Of a stretch of 64,000 nucleotides of DNA, positions 17,242-27,265 are shown one piece after another. The number at the start of each line of letters is the position of its first letter. Positions within the stretch are counted from its first letter, which is position 1. The DNA lies in contig JAHHHB010000002.1 of the NCBI GenBank assembly GCA_019359545.1, positions 62,001 to 126,000 of the forward strand, read 5' to 3'. This stretch comes from Desmonostoc geniculatum HA4340-LM1. Lineage in GTDB: Bacteria; Cyanobacteriota; Cyanobacteriia; Cyanobacteriales; Nostocaceae. The notes below the pieces were generated by a model. The model ran no database searches. It saw only the letters and a list, made by a program, of their open reading frames with translations, and had not been told where the DNA came from. The translations under genes and the position numbers were made by a program.

Positions 17242-18953
17242 ATGACAGCCGATTCAACTACTGTATTCTTTGTGGAAGACTCTGCCCAAGACAGAGCTTT
17301 ATATCGACGCTTGTTAGAGCAGGACGATCGCCACACCTACAATATTTACGAATTTGAGTCTGGGGAAGAGGCGCTGGAAGCTTGTCAAGGTACAACACCG
17401 GCTGTGGTTTTGTTGGACTATCAATTGCCAGATTTAGACGGGCTGGAATTTCTCACTGAGCTACAAAGGCAAACCCAAGGTAGCCAAATCTCAGTAATTA
17501 TGCTGACTGGACAGGGAGATGAAGCGATCGCAGTCCAAGCCATCAAGAGTGGAGCGCATGATTATTTGGTAAAGGGAAAATTGACTCGTGACAATTTGTG
17601 CCGAGCAATTCATGGGGCAATCAAGCAAATGCAGCTCATGCAGCAGCTACAACAGCAACAGGAACAACAACGCTTAGTTGGAGCGATCGCCATCCAACAA
17701 GCCCAACTATACCAAAATCTGCAAACCCTCAACGCTCAGTTGGAAGCTAAAGTCCAGGAACGCACTGCTGCACTAGAGGAAAGCGATCGCTTTTCCTATC
17801 TGAGTGGGGGAATCGAAAGACTGATGGAAGTCACGGTAGAAGATGCACTCAGAGATTCATCTTTACTTTATGGGCAGTTTATTCCAGAGGATATCCCCCG
17901 CCTACAGGCAGCCGTTGAAGAGTCCCGGTTGAATCTGTCTGTGTTTGATATCCAGCTGCGAATCCAAACCCCCAGGGGTCAACTCAAATGGTTGCATTTT
18001 CGTTCCAAACCACGTAAGTTAAAAGATGGGCGTATAACTTGGGATGGATTGGTGGTAGATGTCACCGACCTCAAGCGCACTGAAGAAACGCTACGCAAGA
18101 GTCAAGCTTTGCTAGAAGAATCCCAGCGAGTTGCTCGCCTTGGCAATTGGGAATATGAACTTGCCACTGGTAAAATTATCTGGTCGAAGGGACTTTTCGA
18201 CCTCTTCAATCGGGAACCCACACTTCTGGAACCGACTTATGAAGAAAATCTGCAATTGTATCACCCTGAAGATCGCCATAAATTACACCAAAGTGTTGAG
18301 CGAGCGAGCGCCACCGGTGAGTCCTACAAAGAAATTCTCCGCGTACCCCAGACAAATGGTTCTAATCGCTACTTCGAGGGCATTGGACATGCAGAATTCA
18401 ACGTCAATGGAGAGGTAATCCGGCTTTATGGCACTGCTCAAGATGTCACCGAACGGGAAGTTGCGCTGCGCGATCGCCAAACAGCTGAAGAACGTTGGCA
18501 ATTAGCGATCGCTGGTACTAATGAGGCAATTTGGGATTGTCTGCACAAAAGCTAGTGGGTAGGGTAGCGATCGACATCACAGAACGTAAAATTCTGGAGC
18601 GAGAACTAGCTCATCAGCAACAGTTATTAGATGCTTTCATTAGCAGCGCACCTGTTGGTTTAACTGTCCTCGATCGCCATTTGCATTTTACATTGGTTAA
18701 TCAAGCCTTAGCAGATATGAATGGAATTAAGGCAACAGCGCATATTGGCAAGACTGTGTGGGAAATTATCCCTGATTTGGCACCAGAGCTCGAACCGATC
18801 TTTCAACATGTTTTAACAAGAGGTGAACCGATTCTGGATTTGGAAATCGCTGGCGAAACTCCAAAACTTCCTGGTGTGAACCGGACGTGGTTAGTTTCCT
18901 GCTTTCCAATGAGCTTACCAATCGAGGTGTACCTAAACAAGATATTGTATTAG
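17242..18953 (+). pseudogene. Broken receiver-PAS sensor gene
   Basis: Starts MTADSTTVFFVEDS with a full receiver domain (Asp in VVLLDYQLPDLDG, then VIMLTGQGDEA, LVKGKL), a coiled coil (about 130-175) and at least two PAS domains with ITWDGLVVDVTDLKRTEE linkers. The frame closes at 18555 inside a further PAS (AIAGTNEAIWDCL). A different frame continues the gene with VAIDITERKILERELAHQQQ and another PAS to 18953. A deletion of the rest of the PAS caused the shift. No kinase domain follows: the next bases encode the end of xisI. Probably non-functional, though the receiver-PAS fragment could still be made. Confidence 0.8.
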
Positions 18954-19003
18954 CTTTTCATTCTCCCTTCAAACGACAATTTACCGAGTTCGCTGTTGGC
19001 TAA
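18908..19003 (+). pseudogene. C-terminal remnant of xisI
   Basis: The frame reads NELTNRGVPKQDIVLAFHSP, then FKRQFTEFAVG and TAA at 19001-19003. This is the characteristic C-terminus of XisI-type excision-controlling proteins, which are numerous in Nostocales beside xisH. It lacks the first three quarters of the gene and is fused out of frame to the broken PAS sensor, so it marks a deletion end-point. Confidence 0.75.
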
Positions 19004-19020
19004 TCATTTTAGAGTAGAAT

Positions 19021-20373
19021 TCAGGAGTCAGATTGTTCGATGGGAATTTCGATCGCAAATTCTGCTCCTTTTCCAACAGAGGAGGTGCAGGTAATCTCTC
19101 CTCGGTGTTTTTGGACAATAATTTGATAGCTAATAGACAATCCTAAGCCACTACCTTTGCCCACAGGTTTTGTGGTAAAAAACGGGTCAAATAAACGCGA
19201 TCGCAATGACTCTTGTATACCAACGCCATTATCGGCGATCGCAATTTTGACCATATTAGAGTTTGTCATCTCTGTGTAAATCCAAATTTGGGGCATTGGG
19301 CACGTGGGAGGGGTAGGGTGAAATTCTCTCCCCATCTCCCCATCTCCCTCATCTCCCCATTCCCCATTCCCTACTCCCTTTTCTAAAGCATCAATGGCAT
19401 TATTCAATAGATGCATAAATACTTGATTGAGTTCACTTGCATAACAGTTGACTGGAGGCAAATTGCCATAATTTTTAACTACAAAAATTGCGGGGCGATT
19501 TACTGTTTCCTTGAGTCGATGTTGTAACATCACTAAAGTATTTTCGATGCCTTCATGGATATTTACCCGTTTCATCTGAGATTCATCGTGTCGAGAAAAG
19601 TTTTGTAGTGCCAGTACTATTTCCCGGATGCGGTTAGAGCCTCTATACATTGCGTTTATGAGATTTTGCAAATCTTTAATCACAAAATTCAGGTCTATAT
19701 CTTGAGCTATTTGCTGAATTTTTTGCGTGGATTTTGGATATTCTTGTTGATAAACCTCAATCATATTTACTAGATATTGTACATATTGACCAGCATATTG
19801 GAGATTTCCATAAATAAAACTGATTGGATTATTAATTTCATGGGCAATTCCAGCTACTAACTGCCCCAAAGCTACCATTTTTTCGTTTTGAATTTGTTGA
19901 ACTTGTGCAGCTTTCAAGTTGTCAAGAGCTTCTTGGAGTAAAAAGTTTTTTTCTTGTAGTTTAACTTGGAGCAAACGTAAATTAATTTGATTTTCAATTC
20001 GCAACACAACCTCTGCTCCATGAAAAGGTTTGGCAATATAATCTACACCGCCAACATCAAAGGCTTTTGCCTTATCTACAACATCATCAAGGGCGCTAAT
20101 AAAAATCACTGGAATTTCGCAAGTTTTCTCGTCAGCTTTGAGCTGTTGACAAACTTGATAGCCATCCATACCTGGCATATTGATATCCAACAAAATCACA
20201 TCTGGCAAAACCATTTGACATGCAGTCAGTGCCATTTTGCCATTTAAGGCTTTGCGAACTTCAAAACCTTGTGCAGTCAACATTGCCGACAAAAGCCGCA
20301 AATTATCTGGGGTATCATCTACCACCAAAATATTTTTTTTATGATGGTTATTTTGACTTAAATGCATTATCAA
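19021..20373 (-). CDS. Receiver-histidine kinase
   Basis: 450 residues. An N-terminal receiver (ILVVDDTPDN, Asp in VILLDINMPGMDG, FISALDD, IAKPF) is followed by a coiled linker. The HisKA is EKMVALGQLVAGIAHEINNP, with the phospho-His in AHEINNP. The HATPase has N-box LLNNAIDALE, G1 IADNGVGIQ, F-box LFDPFFTTKPVGKGSGLGLS and a second Gly box. Residues about 331-357, between the N-box and the next beta strand, are encoded by an in-frame STRR repeat (GNGEWGDEGDGEMG). Typical cyanobacterial cytoplasmic hybrid kinase. The partner is unknown. Confidence 0.88.
   Translation of the reverse strand: MIMHLSQNNHHKKNILVVDDTPDNLRLLSAMLTAQGFEVRKALNGKMALTACQMVLPDVILLDINMPGMDGYQVCQQLKADEKTCEIPVIFISALDDVVDKAKAFDVGGVDYIAKPFHGAEVVLRIENQINLRLLQVKLQEKNFLLQEALDNLKAAQVQQIQNEKMVALGQLVAGIAHEINNPISFIYGNLQYAGQYVQYLVNMIEVYQQEYPKSTQKIQQIAQDIDLNFVIKDLQNLINAMYRGSNRIREIVLALQNFSRHDESQMKRVNIHEGIENTLVMLQHRLKETVNRPAIFVVKNYGNLPPVNCYASELNQVFMHLLNNAIDALEKGVGNGEWGDEGDGEMGREFHPTPPTCPMPQIWIYTEMTNSNMVKIAIADNGVGIQESLRSRLFDPFFTTKPVGKGSGLGLSISYQIIVQKHRGEITCTSSVGKGAEFAIEIPIEQSDS
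19298..19378. repeat. STRR-type repeat inside kinase gene
   Basis: GGGCATTGGGCACGTGGGAGG arm followed by CTCCCCATCTCCCCATCTCC copies, in frame in the HATPase of the 19021 kinase. The equivalent loop of the 32280 kinase carries a related element. Confidence 0.8.
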
Positions 20374-21036
20374 AAACTATGTTTATAAGGATTGAAGGCA
20401 GAATTCAGCACCCAGAACTCATAAGTCAGAATATAAAAGTAATTTAGTATGATTGGTATATTTATTCATCAGACTTTATCCCGATTTTTTAATTATTCTG
20501 ATTCTCTGTTAGCGTATTGTCCCGCTTTGAAGTTTCGAGCGTTGGCTTTTGGCATATCGAACTTCTGTGTTGAATTGTGAGTGCTGAATTTCTAGGATTT
20601 GAGGATAGTAAATGCTGATTTGAAATCACCCTGAAAATTTGGCTGAATTTCGCCTAAATAGTTATATTTATAGTTTAACTCCCACAGTGCTTGGAGAGTT
20701 TTACAGACAATTAAAAGTATTGGCCAGTTAGGAGCTTTGCGAAGCTAAAAGCCCGATTACATGGGATTCGTATTTGATGAAAAAATTCGCCCTCAGATGG
20801 AAAAGGCTGATTCCTTGCTCCCCCACAGACGCGATTAATCCCGTCTCTACCCACTCCCTACCTATCGTCCTTGCTTAGGCTGCGCTTCTCTACGAGAAGC
20901 GCAGCCAACGCCAACGCGCACCACATAACCTAAGTTCAAAAACCGAAGCTGATTACTATAGAAGTAAGTGGATAGCCCGCGCATATAAGCTAACCGAGGG
21001 TCAACAATGAAGTTTTTCTCAGGTGCTATTTGATGG
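20374..21036. other. Intergenic region with repeats
   Basis: About 660 bases without a convincing gene. It holds AGAATTCAGCACCCAGAACTC-type repeats at 20398-20440 and a GACGCGATTAATCCCGTCTC motif near 20827. A perfect 13-bp hairpin lies at 20878-20906 (arm GGCTGCGCTTCTC, loop TAC), related to the REP-like family. Confidence 0.6.
20878..20906. repeat. REP-like hairpin
   Basis: Arms GGCTGCGCTTCTC and GAGAAGCGCAGCC with a 3-base loop. Sequence relatives occur at 5840 and 47590. Confidence 0.7.
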
Positions 21037-22872
21037 CTACCATTGAGGTGCTGAGGCAAGTAACTTCAGAACCAATTGTTCTTCTATGGGTTTAGAGAAC
21101 AGATATCCTTGAGCAAAATTACAGTTTAAATTTCTCAGTTGGGCTAACTGTTCTTGTGTTTCGACACCTTCCGCGATCGCACTCATTCCCATTGAGTTGG
21201 CAATACCAATCATTGCTGGTACTAACCCCATATTTTCTTCGTTTTCCTGCATACGTTTGACAAAAGATTTGTCAATTTTCAGTGCATTTAAAGGAAAGCT
21301 ATGCAGATAGCTTAAAGAAGAATATCCTGTACCAAAGTCATCCATAATCAATTTAATTTTACGCTGTTTTAATTGCTCAAGTATAATTTTAATTGCATTA
21401 GTATTTTCCATAATTACACTTTCTGTAATTTCTAGTTGTAGGTGTTCGGGATTTATTTTATTTTCATGAATTATTCGGTCAATTTGATCTACTAAATTGG
21501 GTTGTGAAAATAATCTTGCACTCAAATTTACACTAATAGTTAAGGGTTTTGGCGTTATTGGATAATGTTGCCAGATGCTTAGTTGATGGCAAGCTGACTG
21601 TAATACCCAAGTATTGATGGCACTAATCAAACCTGTTTCTTCTGCTACAGGAATAAATTCTATGGGAGAAACCAAACCGCGAATCGGATGTCGCCAGCGT
21701 ACCAAGGCTTCAAATCCAGAAATTCTCCCTGTAATTAAGCAAACAATTGGCTGATAATAAACGAGAAATTCTTGTCTTTCAACAGCTCTCCGCAAGTCAT
21801 TTTCCAACTCTAAAAGCTGAATAGCTTCCTGATGCATTGCTGGATCGAAAACGTGATACTTTGCTCTTCCTTGAGCCTTGGCACGATACATTGCTGTATC
21901 AGCATCCCGTAGCAAATATTCTGGGCGGTCGTAATTTTTATTACCCCAACTAATACCAATACTGGCATTCATAAACACTTCATATCTTGACAGTTTAAAA
22001 GCTAGTGATAGCTGTTGTAAAATTCGTTCAGCAACTTGGATTGCAATATTAATATCTGCAAGATTTTCTAGAAGAATGCCAAATTCATCGCCGCCTAATC
22101 GTGCTAAAGTATCAATAGGTATCAGGCATGTTTGCAGGCGGCGGGCAATGGCTATGAGCAATTCATCTCCTACCAAATGGCCAAGAGAATCATTGATTAC
22201 TTTGAAGCGATCGCAATCTAAAAAAAGTACAGCAAACTGATAATTAGGCTCTTGCTTAGCACGATTCAGAGCATTTTTAAGTTGTCTGATAAACAAAACT
22301 CGGTTTGGTAACCCAGTCAGGGAATCATGGAGTGCTATATCTAGGATTTGACTTTGTAATTTCTGGCGAGAAATGATTTCATCGTGGAGTTTTTGCAGAG
22401 CGTTTTCTAGCTCCCAAGTACGCTGTTTTACCCGATGTTCCAGTTCCACATTGAGTTTCAATATCTCCAACTGCGCCGATCTCAATGCCAGTTGATTTTG
22501 CACACGCACTAAAACTTCTTGAAACTCAAAAGGTTTGGTGATGTAGTCTACACCACCTACCCTAAAAGCTTTAACTTTATCAAAAACATCATCTAAAGCA
22601 CTAATAAAAATTACTGGAATATCTGCTGTTAGCTCCCAAGCTTTAAAGGTTTGACAAATTTCATAGCCATCCACTTCCGGCATCATAATATCGAGCAAAA
22701 TTAGATCGGGTAATACTGTTTGAGTTGCTGTCAGTGCCATTTGCCAGTTCAAGGCTTTACGAACGTTGTACCCTTCCCTTGTCAATATTGAAGATAAAAC
22801 CCGCAGGTTATCTGGCATATCGTCAACGATCAAAATATCTTTTTTATAAGGGTCTAAATGCTCGTAATTCAT
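21037..22872 (-). CDS. Receiver-GGDEF-EAL protein
   Basis: 611-residue c-di-GMP enzyme with a response-regulator input. The receiver (DILIVDDMPDN, LILLDIMMPEVDG, ITKPF) is about residues 10-125, followed by a coiled coil. GGDEF is about 185-345 with an intact RLGGDEFGILLE active site. EAL is about 360-605 with FEALVRWRHP, ITESVIMEN, MDDFGTGYSSLSYL and IDKSFV, so both synthesis and hydrolysis motifs look complete. Its ATG overlaps the stop of the upstream hybrid kinase (ATGA at 22869-22872), indicating translational coupling and probably a shared phosphorelay. Confidence 0.92.
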   Translation of the reverse strand: MNYEHLDPYKKDILIVDDMPDNLRVLSSILTREGYNVRKALNWQMALTATQTVLPDLILLDIMMPEVDGYEICQTFKAWELTADIPVIFISALDDVFDKVKAFRVGGVDYITKPFEFQEVLVRVQNQLALRSAQLEILKLNVELEHRVKQRTWELENALQKLHDEIISRQKLQSQILDIALHDSLTGLPNRVLFIRQLKNALNRAKQEPNYQFAVLFLDCDRFKVINDSLGHLVGDELLIAIARRLQTCLIPIDTLARLGGDEFGILLENLADINIAIQVAERILQQLSLAFKLSRYEVFMNASIGISWGNKNYDRPEYLLRDADTAMYRAKAQGRAKYHVFDPAMHQEAIQLLELENDLRRAVERQEFLVYYQPIVCLITGRISGFEALVRWRHPIRGLVSPIEFIPVAEETGLISAINTWVLQSACHQLSIWQHYPITPKPLTISVNLSARLFSQPNLVDQIDRIIHENKINPEHLQLEITESVIMENTNAIKIILEQLKQRKIKLIMDDFGTGYSSLSYLHSFPLNALKIDKSFVKRMQENEENMGLVPAMIGIANSMGMSAIAEGVETQEQLAQLRNLNCNFAQGYLFSKPIEEQLVLKLLASAPQW

Positions 22873-25800
22873 TCTATGTTTGTTCTAGTCAATTCCATGA
22901 TTTTCTCAAACTGATAATTATTTGCTAAATCCCTGAAAACTTGGAAAACTTGACTTTTATCTGATGGAATTTCCTTGAGTAACTGTAAAATCAGGTCATC
23001 GCTACAGCTGGCTGCGCCATAGTATATCTGTTGGAGCCACTCAGGAGACATCTGTGACAAATGGCTTAGGAGTTCAGCAACACTGGTAAACATTTGTGTG
23101 GGTTGCTCGACAATTGCTGTATTTGTGGTTTGTATTTGGTTGGTATACTTTACGCCCAAATGTTCACTCAGTTTTTCTAATAATACTTCCTGGGTGAATG
23201 GCTTGCGAATAAAATCATCACACCCAATGGACAAAGTTCTCTGGCGTTCTTCTTCAAAGGCACTAGCAGTCAGGGCAATAATAATAGTGTGTTTATGAGA
23301 ATAGCCCTCGGTTGTTTCAGGGAAATCGCAACGTGGAGGTAGGGCTGCTAGCAAGTTTGAGTCACAAGAAGACGGATTTGCTGTTGCACAAGACTGACTC
23401 GCACTCAAGTGACTAGCAACTAGTGTTGTACTGTGAGAGTTCACATCACTTGGCACGACTTCTTCCCTATGCCCATTGCGCCATTCCCCATACCCCAATT
23501 CTTTAGATTTAATGATTCTTGTGGCTTCATAACCGTCCATGACAGGCATTCGCATATCCATGAAAATCAAGTGTGGTTGCCAAGACTCCCAATTAGTAAC
23601 AGCTTCCCTACCATCTGTAGCTTCCCTGACTTCAAAGCCCATAGATGTAAGAATTTTAACTAGCAATAGACGGCTTTCTTTGGAGTCGTCAACCACTAAG
23701 ATGCGATATGCTTTTTCAGTAGCAGCTAAAGCGAGAATTTCGTGTTTATTTGCGTTTGTCGGCATTTGTCTGGGACAAGCCAGAGCAATCTGAACATCAA
23801 AAGTAAATGTACTACCAATACCAGGAGTACTGCTGACAGTAATATCTCCCCCCATCAGTTCCACGTACTTGCGGCTAATAGCCAAGCCTAGTCCTGTTCC
23901 TTGTTGGCATTTTCTGCCGATTTCAGTTTGCTCAAAAGCCTCAAACAGCAAGTCAATTTCATCTGGAGCGATACCACAACCAGTGTCTTGTACCTCGAAG
24001 ATTAGAAATTGGGCGGACGAAGAAGACGCGGTGAAAGAACTCTCGGTATCTCCGTATCCCCCCATCCCCAGTCCCCAGTCCCCAGTCCCCAGCCTCACCC
24101 TTAACGTCACCCTGCCAATATCAGTAAATTTAATGGCGTTTCCCAAGAGGTTGAGCAAGACTTGAGACAATTTATTTTCATCTGTTTCTACGTATTGAGG
24201 CAGGTCTGGTGCATATTCAAATACTAATTCTAAGTTTTTCGAGGCGGCACGTAAGTGCAACATTTCTTCTAAGTTCTTCAACAGATGAATTAAGTCAAAA
24301 CTACTTAGATTTAATCTGATTCTACCAGCTTCAATTTTGGACATTTCTAGAATGTCGTTAATTAAATTTAGTAAATGTTCGCCAGCACGATTAATAATTG
24401 CTAAGTTTTTCTGATGTTCGCTAGATAATGAATAGTCTCGGCTCATGATTTGGGTAAAACCGAGAATGGCGTTGAGTGGGGTACGCAGTTCGTGGCTCAT
24501 GTTAGCGAGGAATTCGCTTTTGGCGAGGTTGGCGGCGGCGCTTCGTGCTGCTTCTCGAACGGCTACTTGTTTTTCTTGTGCGGCGATTTTTTGTGATTCA
24601 ATCAGTTCTTCTTGGGTGATTTGCAATTGCTTAATCACTTGCTGAAATTCATCAGTACGTTTTTTGACTTGAGCCTCTAAGATCAGATTGTATTCTGCTA
24701 ATAACTTTTCTGCTTGCTTGCGTTGACCGATCTCAAAAAATGTGGCGATCGCAAAAGCTAGATTCCCCGATTCATCATAGATTGGCTTTCCTAAAACTTC
24801 AATGGGAATAATCTTGTCATGACGGCGAATTTCCATATCATCAATCCTGGCATGTTCCCCTTGCAATGCTCTTAAAACCGGCAAGCGATCGCTAGGATAA
24901 AGTTGATTTGTACCAGCAAGATAAGCTTGATATACCTCTGACAATTTTAGTTCTCCCAACTCATCAGAACGCTGAATTTCTGGTGTTTGCTCCCATTCAC
25001 CTTTCGCAATTTTCTTAGCTGATGCGTTTAATTCTAAAATCGGCTTAATCACCCAGCGAGCAGTCAAAATCCCAATTCTTGTAGCTACTAAAAAAGCAAC
25101 TATACACAGTATGATGGTGGTACGGTTATTGGCATTAATTTGCTCCATAAATTCGCTTTCTGAGATGGCTGCTACAATTAGCCAATCCAAACCCAAATCG
25201 TCCTTCCAACTTTTTACCTGCACAAAATAATCTATTCCATCGGCGGTAAAAGTTAGCTGTTTTTTACCCACAACAAACTCAAGGCTGCCAAAGCGTTCAA
25301 TCAAGGACTGCGTTGTAAGTCTAATTAAAGAATTTTGGCTATCTAATGCTGATAGACGTTTTCCTTGACCATTAATGATGGTATATGGTGGCTCACTAGT
25401 AGAAGAAGCTACTATTAACCCAGAGCGCTCTAAAATAAAAGTTTTACCCGATTCTTTTATTTTTAATTTGCCTAAAAAGTTGCTGATTTGTGATAAAATT
25501 AAATCAACACTAATCACCCCGACAAAATTACGATTTTTATCGTAAACAGGATAGCTAGAAGATATAGATAAAATTTCTGGTTTATCTTCCCATTGATAAA
25601 TTTGACTCCAAACTCGTTTACCTGCTTTGACTGCATCTGTATACCAAGCCTCTAGGCGAGGATCGTAATTTTTGACTCCCTGTAAATAACTACGATTTCC
25701 TTGGTTGTCTGTAGTATAAACATGAAGTTTGCCCATACCATTCTTTTGGCTAACTTCATTAATCAAGAGCTTGCCATTATCTAGACGTTCAACACCGATA

Positions 25801-26189
25801 AACTCACCTTTGGGATTGGCAAAGCTGTTGTAGCCAATATTGAAAACCTGCATTTGTTTCCAAAAATATTTTCCGGTGGTTTTAAAGTCAGAAAGCTTCA
25901 GCAAATTTAGCTCAATTGCATCTAAATTAATTTGATTGATTTGCTTCGGAGTTGTTAAATAGCTATCCAGATGCTGTTCAATGCGATCGCAAATTTCATT
26001 TTCTAATTGAGCAGCAAGCTCTTTGACGGCTTTTTGTCCGTTTTCATAGGAAAGATAGCCCACAAGTCCTACTGCCCCACAAATTTGCAATATAAAGGGC
26101 ACAATCAGAACATACCTAAGGGGCATCTTGGCATACACTTTGCCAACTAAGCAATTGAGAGATTTGATGGACTGAAGTTTGGATAACAT
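22869..26189 (-). CDS. Membrane hybrid histidine kinase
   Basis: 1106 residues. TM helix 1 is at about 25-48, a periplasmic dCache-like sensor at about 50-345 (FILERSGLIVASSTSEPPYT), and TM helix 2 (ILCIVAFLVATRIGILTARW) leads into the start of HAMP. After RSDELGEL the sequence jumps to the second half of a PAS domain, so the end of HAMP and the PAS start appear deleted in frame. Then a coiled coil, HisKA (FLANMSHELRTPLNAILGF), HATPase (LLGNAIKFTD, TGCGIAPDE, GTGLGLAISRKY) and a receiver (VDDSKESR, MDMRMPVMDG). The receiver is interrupted by about 60 extra residues (about 900-963). Repeat-coded residues also lie in the HATPase (about 696-713). Coupled to the GGDEF-EAL gene downstream. Confidence 0.88.
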   Translation of the reverse strand: MLSKLQSIKSLNCLVGKVYAKMPLRYVLIVPFILQICGAVGLVGYLSYENGQKAVKELAAQLENEICDRIEQHLDSYLTTPKQINQINLDAIELNLLKLSDFKTTGKYFWKQMQVFNIGYNSFANPKGEFIGVERLDNGKLLINEVSQKNGMGKLHVYTTDNQGNRSYLQGVKNYDPRLEAWYTDAVKAGKRVWSQIYQWEDKPEILSISSSYPVYDKNRNFVGVISVDLILSQISNFLGKLKIKESGKTFILERSGLIVASSTSEPPYTIINGQGKRLSALDSQNSLIRLTTQSLIERFGSLEFVVGKKQLTFTADGIDYFVQVKSWKDDLGLDWLIVAAISESEFMEQINANNRTTIILCIVAFLVATRIGILTARWVIKPILELNASAKKIAKGEWEQTPEIQRSDELGELKLSEVYQAYLAGTNQLYPSDRLPVLRALQGEHARIDDMEIRRHDKIIPIEVLGKPIYDESGNLAFAIATFFEIGQRKQAEKLLAEYNLILEAQVKKRTDEFQQVIKQLQITQEELIESQKIAAQEKQVAVREAARSAAANLAKSEFLANMSHELRTPLNAILGFTQIMSRDYSLSSEHQKNLAIINRAGEHLLNLINDILEMSKIEAGRIRLNLSSFDLIHLLKNLEEMLHLRAASKNLELVFEYAPDLPQYVETDENKLSQVLLNLLGNAIKFTDIGRVTLRVRLGTGDWGLGMGGYGDTESSFTASSSSAQFLIFEVQDTGCGIAPDEIDLLFEAFEQTEIGRKCQQGTGLGLAISRKYVELMGGDITVSSTPGIGSTFTFDVQIALACPRQMPTNANKHEILALAATEKAYRILVVDDSKESRLLLVKILTSMGFEVREATDGREAVTNWESWQPHLIFMDMRMPVMDGYEATRIIKSKELGYGEWRNGHREEVVPSDVNSHSTTLVASHLSASQSCATANPSSCDSNLLAALPPRCDFPETTEGYSHKHTIIIALTASAFEEERQRTLSIGCDDFIRKPFTQEVLLEKLSEHLGVKYTNQIQTTNTAIVEQPTQMFTSVAELLSHLSQMSPEWLQQIYYGAASCSDDLILQLLKEIPSDKSQVFQVFRDLANNYQFEKIMELTRTNIE
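24045..24098. repeat. STRR (CCCCAGT) inside hybrid kinase
   Basis: Three to four direct CCCCAGT heptamers, the classical STRR unit of heterocystous cyanobacteria, in frame in the HATPase of the hybrid kinase. Confidence 0.85.
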
Positions 26190-26688
26190 TGTTTTTTGAT
26201 TTTTCCCCAGGAGTTGCTAGGGGCATTTATGCCATATTAGTTACATTTAATAACAGGATAACTACGGTGTACCATAGTTTCAACTTATGACATTTTTTAT
26301 ACTGCTGAGTATAAAAAAACACTAAACTTTAATTGATATACTCGTTTGACTGGCTGAGTTCCTCCAACATATAAATTTTCGGACTTGATAATTACACCTT
26401 AATTCGATCGGTTTTATCTGGCAATGTATCAACAGATTTTCTAAAACAGAAATTGAACCGAACAGCTACAGTATGCCATTCTAAAATTCAGGTTGCCATT
26501 AGCACCTAGTCCTAAATTTAATTTTGAATTGCTGATATCTTGATTTTCCGGTATTAAAACCTTTGGGTTGGTGCAAAAATCTAGATTGTAATCACAACAA
26601 TCTTTAAATTTTCATGTAAATACAGAGTAAGAATAAAAAAAATAAAAAAAATTTACTTTGTATTTTTGAGTTTTACGAAATGTTAATT
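26190..26688. other. Intergenic region upstream of hybrid kinase
   Basis: About 500 AT-rich bases. No gene, repeat family or regulatory motif could be supported. The promoter for the minus-strand kinase-GGDEF/EAL pair should lie here. Confidence 0.5.
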
Positions 26689-27020
26689 TTATTGTGGAAA
26701 TATCTCTATCTCAGCGCCAATTTGTAAAATTTTTCCGGCTGATAATGGCGGTAATTGTGTATTCACACTCAATCTGTAGAAGTGGTTAAAACGCGATGCA
26801 GCAACCCATTCTGGCAGGGTTGCTTGGCGACGGTTTGTAAAGATTTTTTGAAAGTTTGCATCAGCTTTTCCCAAGTAAGAGTCACGTGTTGGGACTATAC
26901 AACGCTGACAAGGTTTAACTCCAAAAAAATGCACATCTCCAACTCGAAATTAGCACTCTCAACTTCAACACCATCCAGTGACTTAACCGGATACAGCAAA
27001 ATGTTAGCTAGGTAAGGCAT
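26689..27020 (-). pseudogene. Internally deleted MOSC-domain gene
   Basis: From the ATG at 27018-27020 the frame reads MPYLANILLYPVKSLDGVEV, the N-terminal MOSC beta-barrel start. After about 28 codons, in a shifted frame, comes FFGVKPCQRCIVPTRDSYLG, then WVAASRFNHFYRLSVNTQLP, the end of a MOSC domain with its conserved Cys. Most of the middle (well over 100 residues) is missing. MOSC proteins are molybdenum-cofactor or sulfur-carrier related. This copy is dead. Confidence 0.75.
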
Positions 27021-27265
27021 CATAAAAGTAGCTTTTATTTCAGTAGCGATCGCCATTATCTTCAAGTTGATATATGCGTTAGTAAATGCGTGGACGCTTT
27101 ACGGCTTGCCGTCAGACATTGTAGCGTACCTGTCATTGGACATACCAAACACGACCGATGCAGCGCAATTACCTGCAACGTCAGATTGGCGATCGCATCA
27201 ATTCTTTTTTAGCTGACTGTGGATTTCACCTCCGAAAGCTGTATTCACCAATTCTGCATTCTTCT

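Noticed and set aside
20862-21059. 65-codon minus-strand frame overlapping the end of the EAL gene
   Set aside because: The last part is the REP hairpin and the start lies inside the EAL gene. The middle (DPRLAYMRGLSTYFYS) looks somewhat protein-like but has no recognised family.
26755-27015. Plus-strand frame over the MOSC region
   Set aside because: Antisense shadow of the MOSC pseudogene, whose protein motifs are on the minus strand.
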